NCBI RefSeq assembly: GCF_001998865.1
Contig: NZ_CP019607.1
Span: forward strand, 1,922,001 to 1,986,000
DNA: 64,000 nt
Source: Tessaracoccus flavescens
Lineage (GTDB): Bacteria > Actinomycetota > Actinomycetes > Propionibacteriales > Propionibacteriaceae
Reading direction: 5' to 3'
Shown piece after piece: positions 41,383 through 50,110 of the stretch (positions are counted from its first letter, which is position 1; each line of letters opens with the position of its first letter). The position numbers and the translations under genes are program-made. The notes below the pieces were generated by a model, which searched no databases, was not told the DNA's origin, and was given only the letters and a program-made list of their open reading frames with translations.

Positions 41383-41907
41383 TCAGTCGTCGTCCCCGTC
41401 GTCGTCGGAGTCGTCCGCGTCGTCATGGGAGTCGTCCCGCTCGTCGTCCGCGTCGTCCCGATCATCGGAGTCATCGCGGTCATCGTCCGCGTCGCGGGCA
41501 TCGTCGCGGTCGTCCGTGTCGTCGTCCCAGCGGTCGTCGCGGTCGTCTTCACGATCGGAGTCATCGCGGTCGTCCGAATCGTCGTCGCGGGAATCGTCGC
41601 GGTCGTCGTCCCAGCGGTCGTCCCGATCGTCATTCAGGTCGTCCCAGCGGTCATCATCGTCGTCGTCCCAGCGGTCGTCGTTCAGCGGGGTGCTGACCGG
41701 GGCGGGAGCGACCGGAGCCGGGGATGCCGGCGAGGTCGGCGAGTCGGGGGAGGCCGTCTGGATGGCGGGTGCGGGCATCGCCGGGGCGTAGGTGCTGGCG
41801 GGCTGAGCGTCCTGCGGGGCTGCGTACGAGGTGAGCAGTCCGCCGCCGACAGCGGCGATCCCGAACGCTCCGGCCAGGATCCAGGGGGTGGTCTTCTTGA
41901 TCGCCAT
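41383..41907 (-). CDS. Exported protein with extreme WDDD/RDDR repeat tail (D-tail 2)
   Basis: 174 aa from ATG 41907 (AAGGAG upstream). Residues 1-30 form a signal peptide or anchor (MAIKKTTPWILAGAFGIAAVGGG). A Pro/Ala/Ser linker follows to about residue 76, then about 98 residues of degenerate repeats in which Asp is more than half of all residues (DDRWDDD, DDRDDR, DDSDDRDD), with periodic Trp in the first half. The DNA is low-complexity (GTCGTC/CGATCG runs), liable to slippage. It is divergent from the sensor kinase gene, and the shared upstream region carries repeated CTCA/TGAG elements. Confidence 0.75.
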   Translation of the reverse strand: MAIKKTTPWILAGAFGIAAVGGGLLTSYAAPQDAQPASTYAPAMPAPAIQTASPDSPTSPASPAPVAPAPVSTPLNDDRWDDDDDDRWDDLNDDRDDRWDDDRDDSRDDDSDDRDDSDREDDRDDRWDDDTDDRDDARDADDDRDDSDDRDDADDERDDSHDDADDSDDDGDDD

Positions 41908-41978
41908 GGTTCGTCTCCTTCGTAGTGGCTGATGTGTTCCATCACACCGGCCGAACATGAGGGCACCAGCCCCGTGGA

Positions 41979-42058
41979 GGTGAGAGGTTCCTCATGCGGA
42001 TGACCCGCGCTCAGATGAGAGAGCTCTCAGAAATCCCTCATCCTCGGCTCAGTAGGAT
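41979..42058. promoter_or_regulatory. Putative response-regulator binding region and kinase promoter
   Basis: CTCA occurs at 42026, 42037 and 42048, exactly 11 bp apart, the direct-repeat spacing bound by OmpR-family regulators. A TAGGAT -10 candidate (42053-42058) follows two bases after the last repeat, about 70 bp before the kinase start. Upstream lie a palindromic GATGAGA-N4-TCTCAGA (42014-42031) and GGTGAGA-N4-CCTCATG (41979-41996), nearer to the divergent D-tail 2 gene. The regulator is inferred to be the adjacent one. Confidence 0.55.
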
Positions 42059-42128
42059 CGGCGACCATCGCAGCCATGGAGCTGAGCGGACGCGACTGCG
42101 CGGCCCGCGCGGCGGGCAGGATGGTCCC

Positions 42129-43583
42129 ATGACCCCGCAGAGTGAGCAGGCGGCAAAGGCGAGCCTCCGCACCCGGATCATGGTGCCGATGATCCTGCTC
42201 ACCGGGCTCGCCCTGATCGCGGCGGGGGCCATCGTCGCGGTGATCGAGAGCCGCAACGTCGAGTCGAGCGTCGATCAGCGGCTGATGCGCATCCGCGACG
42301 AGTTGCGGGTGCTGGCCGACAAGGGCGTCGATCCGGAGACAGGCAAACCGTTCGCGGAGCCCGCCGACCTGCTGCAGACCTTCATGGAGCGCACCGTGAT
42401 CGGCGAGACCGAGGGCGAGGTCGTCTTCACCGGCGACCGGGTGGCGCTCGTCCCAGAAGGGGTGACCGCGCTTCGCCTCCAGGACGATCCCCAGTTGATC
42501 GAGGCGGTCAGCCCGCACGCCGTCGGAAACGAGGTGGTGATCACCAGCATCTCGACGGATCAACGGCGCTATCGCGTGCTGGTCGCTCCGGTCCAGTTCG
42601 GCACCTCGCAGGGGGCGCTCGTCTACGCCTACGACATGCGGGCGATGATGCAGCCGCTGCGCGGCACCATGCTCATCTACGCGGTCGTCGCCTGCGTGCT
42701 GCTCGCCCTCGTCGCGCTGATCGCCTGGCCGCTCGTCGGCCGACTGCTCCGGCCGATCGAGGAACTGCGCCGTGCGGTCGACTCGATCGACGAACTCGAC
42801 CTCACCACCCGGGTCCCGGTCCGCGGCCGCGACGAGCTCGCGGCCCTCACCGGCACCGTCAACCGGATGCTCGACCGAGTTCAGCGCACCGTCGGGGACC
42901 AGCGCCAACTTCTCGACGACGTCGGCCACGAACTGCGCACCCCGATCACCGTCGTGCGCGGCCACCTCGAGCTGGTCGACCCGTCCGACCCGTCTGACGT
43001 CGTCGCCACCCGCGACCTCGCCATCGACGAGGTCGACCGGATGGGCGTGCTGATCAACGACCTGCTCGTGCTCGCGAAGGCTGGGCAGTCGGACTTCGTC
43101 GTGCCCGCCTGGACCGATCTGGCCCCGCTGACCGACCAGACCCTCGAGAAGGCGCGCACCCTCGGCAACCGTCGGTGGCGGCTGGAGAGCGTCGCCGCCT
43201 CCGAGGCGTGGGTCGATCCCATGCGCATCACCCAGGCCTGGCTCCAGTTGGCGGCCAACGCCGTCAAGTACTCCGACGACGGATCGGTCATCGGGCTCGG
43301 CTCGAGGATCCACCGGGGCGAGGCGGAGCTGTGGGTCAGGGACCAGGGGATCGGGATCGCCGCCGACCAGCTCGACCATGTCCGGGAGCGTTTCGGCCGC
43401 GGGCGGGAGGCGTCGTCGCATGCGCAGGGTGCCGGGCTCGGCCTCAGCATCGTCGAGTCGATCCTCGTCGCGCACGGCGGGCGGCTCGACATCCAGTCCA
43501 CCGAGGGGATCGGGTCGACCTTCACCATGGTCGTCCCGCTCGCCCCAGCCAATGAACCCCAGCCGAAGGAACCTGAGCAGTGA
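42129..43583 (+). CDS. Sensor histidine kinase
   Basis: 484-aa membrane kinase. Two helices (about 16-40 and 178-200) bracket an external sensor domain of about 140 residues; then HAMP (about 200-252), the phosphoacceptor helix LLDDVGHELRTPITVVRGHLEL (His about 267), the N-box LAANAVKYSDDG, G1 VRDQGIGI and G2 GAGLGLSI. ATG 42129 has GGCAGG upstream. It overlaps the response-regulator start by four bases (GTGA). The sensed ligand is unknown; the flanking Asp-rich proteins suggest cations or envelope charge, by inference only. Confidence 0.9.
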   Translation: MTPQSEQAAKASLRTRIMVPMILLTGLALIAAGAIVAVIESRNVESSVDQRLMRIRDELRVLADKGVDPETGKPFAEPADLLQTFMERTVIGETEGEVVFTGDRVALVPEGVTALRLQDDPQLIEAVSPHAVGNEVVITSISTDQRRYRVLVAPVQFGTSQGALVYAYDMRAMMQPLRGTMLIYAVVACVLLALVALIAWPLVGRLLRPIEELRRAVDSIDELDLTTRVPVRGRDELAALTGTVNRMLDRVQRTVGDQRQLLDDVGHELRTPITVVRGHLELVDPSDPSDVVATRDLAIDEVDRMGVLINDLLVLAKAGQSDFVVPAWTDLAPLTDQTLEKARTLGNRRWRLESVAASEAWVDPMRITQAWLQLAANAVKYSDDGSVIGLGSRIHRGEAELWVRDQGIGIAADQLDHVRERFGRGREASSHAQGAGLGLSIVESILVAHGGRLDIQSTEGIGSTFTMVVPLAPANEPQPKEPEQ

Positions 43584-44245
43584 GCACAGTTCTGATCGTG
43601 GAAGACGAGGCGCGGATCGCGTCCTTCATCGCCAAGGGCCTGAAGTCGGCGGGCTTCACGTCCCACCAGACGGCCTCGGGGGCGGAGGGCGCGACGCTCG
43701 CCGTCCACGGCAACTTCGATCTCGTGATCCTCGACGTCGGCCTGCCCGACCTCGACGGCTTCGAGGTGCTGGAACGCATCCGTGGCCAAGGGGTGACCGT
43801 GCCGGTGATCATGCTGACGGCCCGCTCGTCGGTGGAGGACCGGGTCGCCGGCCTAGAGGGCGGGGCCGATGACTACATGCCGAAGCCGTTCTCGTTCGAG
43901 GAGCTCCTTGCCCGGATCCGGCTGCGGCTGCGCTCTGAGCGGCCGAACGCGCAGGACGGGGCGACGCAGCTCAGCCACAACGGGCTGACGCTGGACTTCC
44001 GCACCCGTAAGGCGCAGGTCGACGGGGAGTGGGTCGATCTGTCGGCGCGCGAGTTCACGCTCGCAGAGACCTTCCTGCGCAACGCGGGCCAGGTGCTCAG
44101 CCGAGAACAGCTGCTCAGCAACGTCTGGGGGTTCGACTTCGACCCCGGTTCGAACGTGGTCGACGTCTACGTCCGCTACCTGCGCGGGAAGCTGGGCAAG
44201 GAGCGCTTCGAGACGGTCCGGGGGATGGGCTACCGACTGGTCTGA
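43580..44245 (+). CDS. OmpR/PhoB-family response regulator
   Basis: 221 aa. Receiver domain (1 to about 118): acidic pair EDE near the start, phosphoacceptor Asp in LVILDVGLPDLDGF (about residue 52), Thr in MLTARS and Lys in YMPKPF (about 101). C-terminal winged helix (about 128-221): LDFRTRKAQVDGEWVDLSAREF, LLSNVWGFDFDPGSNVVDVYVRYLRGKL. Translationally coupled to the kinase. The gene ends 12 bp from the convergent D-tail 3 gene. Candidate targets are the 11-bp CTCA/TGAG repeats upstream of the kinase/D-tail 2 pair and of D-tail 3. Confidence 0.92.
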   Translation: MSTVLIVEDEARIASFIAKGLKSAGFTSHQTASGAEGATLAVHGNFDLVILDVGLPDLDGFEVLERIRGQGVTVPVIMLTARSSVEDRVAGLEGGADDYMPKPFSFEELLARIRLRLRSERPNAQDGATQLSHNGLTLDFRTRKAQVDGEWVDLSAREFTLAETFLRNAGQVLSREQLLSNVWGFDFDPGSNVVDVYVRYLRGKLGKERFETVRGMGYRLV

Positions 44246-44257
44246 GGCGGAGTCGGC

Positions 44258-44674
44258 TCAGCCGTCGTCGCCGTCATCATCGTCGTCGACGTCGTTCGCA
44301 TCATCGTCATCGTCATCGTCGTTGGTGGCGGTGACCGGTGCCGGCTTCGGGCGGGGCGGCTTGACGGTTCGCGGAGCGCTCGCGCTGGCGGGCGTGCTCG
44401 CCGCGGCGCTGGTCTTCGGAGCGGTCGACGGAGTCGGGGTGGGCGTCGCGCTCGCAGCGTCGGCCGTCGGGCTCGGCGTATCGGGCGTCCGGGTGCCTGC
44501 GGGGGTGGCTGAGCCGGACGGACCGGCGGTAGGTGCGGAGCCGGGCTGGGAGACGACGATCGCAGGTTCGGGATCGGGGTCGCCGTCCGGTGAGGCGAGC
44601 GCGGTCACGACCCAGCCCGCCAACAGGCCGAGCACCACGACGATGCCGACGCCAAGGATCCGCTTCTTCTGCAT
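44258..44674 (-). CDS. Membrane-anchored protein with poly-Asp tail (D-tail 3)
   Basis: 138 aa with the same three-part plan as D-tail 1 and 2: N-terminal hydrophobic helix (about 7-27, LGVGIVVVLGLLAGWVVTAL), a long Pro/Thr/Ser/Ala linker, and a short C-terminal run NDDDDDDDANDVDDDDDGDDG. ATG follows GGGAGGAAAG. It converges with the response regulator and has its own promoter region containing the same repeat type as the kinase upstream region. Confidence 0.72.
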   Translation of the reverse strand: MQKKRILGVGIVVVLGLLAGWVVTALASPDGDPDPEPAIVVSQPGSAPTAGPSGSATPAGTRTPDTPSPTADAASATPTPTPSTAPKTSAAASTPASASAPRTVKPPRPKPAPVTATNDDDDDDDANDVDDDDDGDDG

Positions 44675-44714
44675 CTTTCCTCCCTCAGAGATTCACCATT
44701 CAACCCGCCTGGGA

Positions 44715-44755
44715 TGAGGGGGGCGTCAGGCGCGGATGAGAGAGTTCTCATCTCA
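44715..44755. promoter_or_regulatory. Putative response-regulator site upstream of D-tail 3
   Basis: TGAGG at 44715, TCAGG at 44726 and TGAGA at 44737 are 11 bp apart, the same core and spacing as the repeats upstream of the kinase (in the same orientation relative to the gene). Overlapping the last is a palindrome GATGAGA-N4-TCTCATC (44735-44752) with perfect 7-bp arms. It lies 41-78 bp before the D-tail 3 start. Confidence 0.55.
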
Positions 44756-45889
44756 TTCGGTGACGTGGCGGCCGAGCCGGACGAGCGGGATGAACCCGGC
44801 GGTGCCGAGGAGCGCGGTGATCCACAGGAAGTTGCCCACGCCGATCGCCTCGCTGGCCCAGCCTGCGGCCAGCGCGCTGATCGGCATGATGCCCCACACG
44901 ATGAAACGCACCGACGCGTTCATCCGGCCGAGCAGGTGCGGCGGGCAGAGCCGCTGTCGCAGGGAGACCTGGGTCACGTTGTAGGTGAGCACGGCGCCGT
45001 TGCCGATGAATGAACCGGCGATCAGCACCACGAGTGAGGATGTGCGGTCGGGCAGGGCAAGAGCGAAGGGGTAACAGAACACGGACAGGGCCCCGGCGAG
45101 GGTGGAGAACCGCACAGCGTTCGCCGTCCCGATCCTGCGTGCGATCCTGCCAGCCGCCCCGGCGCCGAGCAGGCCGCCGACCGCGCCGAGGGTCATGATC
45201 AGGCCGTACTGGAAGGCCGAGAATCCGAGCAGCCGCAGGATCACGATGGGCACGAGGGTGAAGGTCGCCGTCGAGGCGAAGTTCGTCAGGAACGACGCGA
45301 GCGTGATCCGGCTGATCGCCGGCTGACGGAACACGAACCCGAGCCCCTCCGCGATCTCGCGGCGCAGGTTCCTCGGCGGGGGAGTGCCACGCTTCTCGCG
45401 GTACTCGGCCTCGTGGTCGCGCGTGACGAGGAGGAACCACCAGCTGACCAGGTAGCCGACGGCGTCGGCGAGAAGCAGGACAGGGGCGCTCACGATCTTC
45501 AGCAGCAGGCCGCCGAGCGCCGGGCCGGCGAGCCGTGCCAGCTGCGCAGTCGCCTCCATCCGGGAGTTGGCCCGCGAGATCAGCCCAGGAGCGACGAGCA
45601 TCGGGATGAAGCTCTGGTAGGCGACGTCGAAGAACACCGTCGCGATGCCGATCACGGCGGCCACGACGTAGAGGTGCCACAGTTCAAGCAGCCCGAGGAA
45701 GTAGAGCGTGGGGACCACCGCGATCGCGATGCCGCGCGCGAGATTCGCCCAGATCATGGTCGGCCGCTTGAACCACCTGTCGACCCAGGCGCCGGCTGGA
45801 AGGCCGAGCAGCAGGAAGGCGGCCGTCGAGGCGGCGTTCAGATAGCCGAGCTGCGATTCGCTGGCGTGGAGCAGGTCGACCGAGATCAC
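44753..45889 (-). CDS. MFS transporter, probable frameshift at its N-terminus
   Basis: 378 residues as read from GTG 45889, with about 11 helices and MFS motif A as LLLGLPAGAWVDRWFKRPTMI. This group (MFS_3/drug-efflux-like) normally starts with one more helix; that helix is present upstream in the same frame (KFWTGESLSHFAVQLGAVALPV) but has no start codon before a TGA. A start at 46010 in the next frame (MVLRSVSRVRNPG) would join it if one G were removed from the GGGG near 45972. So the real gene is probably 44753-46010 with a single-base shift. Substrate unknown. Confidence 0.7.
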   Translation of the reverse strand: MISVDLLHASESQLGYLNAASTAAFLLLGLPAGAWVDRWFKRPTMIWANLARGIAIAVVPTLYFLGLLELWHLYVVAAVIGIATVFFDVAYQSFIPMLVAPGLISRANSRMEATAQLARLAGPALGGLLLKIVSAPVLLLADAVGYLVSWWFLLVTRDHEAEYREKRGTPPPRNLRREIAEGLGFVFRQPAISRITLASFLTNFASTATFTLVPIVILRLLGFSAFQYGLIMTLGAVGGLLGAGAAGRIARRIGTANAVRFSTLAGALSVFCYPFALALPDRTSSLVVLIAGSFIGNGAVLTYNVTQVSLRQRLCPPHLLGRMNASVRFIVWGIMPISALAAGWASEAIGVGNFLWITALLGTAGFIPLVRLGRHVTE

Positions 45890-46131
45890 GGGCAGCGCGA
45901 CCGCGCCGAGCTGGACGGCGAAATGGGACAGCGATTCGCCGGTCCAGAACTTGTTGAAGTTTCCTGTCCAGCCCCGGGTTTCGCACCCTGCTCACACTCC
46001 TGAGAACCATCGGACGCGCGAGGTCGGGCGGCTGCCCGGAGCGGCGATCCTACTCCGGCGCGGACTGGGCGGCCAACGGTGTTCACCCTGCCCGGGTGTG
46101 ACCGGTCGGGGTTGCGCGGCCGGGCACTTCG

Positions 46132-46671
46132 GTGGTGTCCCCCGAGTCGATCGTCCACCTGTCGGCTGCGCTGCTCGGCGCCGTCGTCGGCGGGGTGATC
46201 TCTTGGGTCGTCGCCTCGCGCGCGGCGAGACGGGAACGTCGCGCCCGGTACGGCGAGCGGCTGATGGAGAGCTTCCTGTCTGCCCACCGGAAGGTGGCGA
46301 GGGCACTCTCGGAGTTGGAGGCCTCGGGCGCGGAGGCCCTCCCGGCATGGTTGGCGTTCCCCGACGAGGCGACGGCGATCTGGACGCAGGCGGAGATCGC
46401 GAGTTGACTGGAATGGTCGCGTTCGAACCGTCGCGCCATGCAGGGTTGGGCCGTCACCCACTTCGACGCGCTGTACCAGGGCGCGACGACGAAGGCCCAG
46501 CGTCAGTGGTTGGAGCGTCTGCTCGACCTCGGCCTGTATCTGGTGATCGCCTGGACGGTGTGCCATGCGACCGGCGCCGACTTCCGCCGACCTGCGGACG
46601 AGGTCGCCGCCCTGTTAGCTCCGGACCCGACCGCGGCGGACACCCCCGACTACGGGCGCCCGCCCAGCTGA
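46132..46671 (+). pseudogene. Membrane-anchored hypothetical gene with in-frame stop
   Basis: From GTG 46132 one frame runs 179 codons to 46671, interrupted by a single TGA at 46405-46407. Before it: an N-terminal helix (LSAALLGAVVGGVISWVVA) and basic stretch (RAARRERRARYGERL). After it: LEWSRSNRRAMQGWAVTHFD and HFDALYQGATTKAQRQWLERLL continue a plausible helical protein. A TGG-to-TGA change is the simplest cause. No family recognised. Confidence 0.55.
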
Positions 46672-46677
46672 CTCTGC

Positions 46678-47010
46678 TCAGAGGCGGGCCAGGAAGGCCT
46701 CGGCCCGCTCAAGAAGTTGGGCCGTGGCCGCTTCGTCGTGGTCGGGGCTCGAGGTGTCGGCGAAAAGGTGCGCCGTGCCGGGGTAGCGGAAGATCTCCAG
46801 GTTTGCGTGCTGGGCTGCGATGGCTTCGGCTGCCCAGTCGCCCTCGGCCATGTACGGGTCGTCGGCCATGCCGTGGACCTGGGCCGGGATGCCCGAGGGC
46901 CACGGGTCGTCCAGGTAGGACGGGTCGATGAAGCCGAACAGGAACAGCCCGCCGCGGGCCTCGGCGTTGGCCTGCAGCATGATCTGCGCCGACGCGACGA
47001 GCACCCAGCC
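46678..47010 (-). pseudogene. C-terminal fragment of a dienelactone-hydrolase-family protein
   Basis: About 95 residues: GFIDPSYLDDPWPSGIPAQVH, GMADDPYMAEGDWAAEA, and FRYPGTAHLFADTSSPDHDEAA. This is the C-terminal part of DLH-family alpha/beta hydrolases with the catalytic Asp (DDPY) and His (TAHLF); the nucleophile half is missing. It is fused in frame to an MFS-like segment (KLGQRVGWVLVASAQIML), so two unrelated fragments have been joined. Confidence 0.7.
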
Positions 47011-47225
47011 GACCCGCTGTCCGAGCTTGGCGCCGTCATCACGAGCGCCGCGACGGCCAGGCCGGAGACGACGATCGTCGATCCGGCCACCGTCGGTGGA
47101 ACCCCGAAGTCCTTTCCGATCCCGCCAAGCAAGATGGGCAGGGCGGCGACGTTGAACGACATCAGCACCTGCGTGAGCAACAGGCCGATCATCGGCATCC
47201 AGGAGCGACGCTCCTCAGCATTCAT
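47010..47225 (-). pseudogene. N-terminal fragment of an MFS transporter
   Basis: ATG 47225 with AGGGAG upstream begins MNAEERRSWMPMIGLLLTQV, then LMSFNVAALPILLGGIGKDFGVPP, VAGSTIVVSGLAVAALVM, two helices of an MFS carrier. It then runs into the hydrolase fragment. Only about 70 of 400 or more residues survive. Confidence 0.65.
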
Positions 47226-47239
47226 CTCGTTCTCCCTGA

Positions 47240-48046
47240 TCGTCGTATCCCTCGGCGTGCGAGGCGAAGAGGTTGAGGCCGAGCGCGCGCGCGAGGTAGG
47301 CGCGCACGCGCGCTGGCCGCGGATGCTGTTGCCGGCGTCATCGAGCGGGGGCGAGAACGCGCCGAGCACGCCCTTGCCAGGGGCGACGGGGTTCCGGTGG
47401 TTCGTGCGCGCCTCGGAGCGGTAGACGTCGCCGTCGAGTTCCAAGGGGTGGCCTGCGAAGCGGGACAGCCCCATCCGACTACCAGTTGTTGAGCATCGGC
47501 GGCGCCTCGGATCACGCCTGGTTCGAAGGGGTCGACGTGCCCGTGGTCGGCGTGGATGTTCTGCCACCTCTCGACGGCGGTCTCGCCGCCGACAAGGGCC
47601 GTTGTGGCGAGGGCGCCGGCATTGAGCATCGAGTTGAGCGGGCTGCCGTCGTTGAGTCGATCGCCATCACGGTGAATGCGACGCCGGTGTGTTCACCCCG
47701 ACCGACGGCGCACCTCCTCGTGCCCCAGTTCCTCGCAGACGAGGGCGAACACGAGCGCCTTGGAGATGGACTGGATGGAGAGCGAGACGGTGGTGCCGCC
47801 AACCTCGTAGGCGCGGCCGTTCACACCCACGAGCGACAGTCCGAACCAGCGGGGATCGGCCTTTGCCAGGATCGGGATGTAGTCGGCCACCACGCCCTCG
47901 CCGTGGTCGGCGTCGCGCGCATGGGCGGCCCTGACCAGGCCGGTCACCTGTGGATCTGGCGGCAGCCTTCCGGTGTGCGCCTGTTGCTCGACGGCGAGCA
48001 CGTCTGCTGTGAACAAGGGAGCCTCCCCGACGTGGGCTGGCGCCAT
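47240..48046 (-). pseudogene. Glutaminase (GlsA-like), frameshifted
   Basis: Pieces in several minus-strand frames match the beta-lactamase-fold glutaminase: VADYIPILAKADPRWFGLSLV and SIQSISKALVFAL (the SxxK catalytic motif, 47693-48046), then MLNAGALATTALV (about 47590-47629), and GVLGAFSPPLDDAGNSIRG near the end. At least two shifts separate them, so it is broken as read. Confidence 0.72.
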
Positions 48047-48251
48047 CGCGGCGCCGACACACGCTCAGGTTGGCACCGTGAAGGGAGGTGACGTGGGGCC
48101 ATGGCCGGTGGCCATCCGTGGCGGGGGAGCGCGGACGACTTCAGCGCGATGGCGCCGTCCGGCACGCAGAACGAAGCGGCGACACCGCAGGTATGCAGTG
48201 CCGCCCGCTTCGCGGATCATGGACCGGGGCGCTACGCCCGGGTGCTGAGGC

Positions 48252-49951
<1,700 letters not shown>

Positions 49952-50110
49952 CGGTCCTCCTTGTGATTGCCTCGACCATCTTCTCAGACGTCGGTGCGGC
50001 GATGGGGGCCGGGGTCCGCGGCGTCAGGTAGCACTCGGGCGCACGCGTTCATCCCCCGTGGCGGGTGGCCGATGAGGGAGTCTGTGCCGCGGGTTCGGGC
50101 AGGGTTTTCT

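Noticed and set aside
41390-41690. CRISPR-like or satellite repeat
   Set aside because: The short repeats are codon-phased (WDDD, RDDR) in a gene with a good ribosome site and signal peptide; no regular spacer-repeat structure.
46405-46407. Selenocysteine codon
   Set aside because: No SECIS-like hairpin seen after the TGA and the protein shows no redox motif; a nonsense change is simpler.
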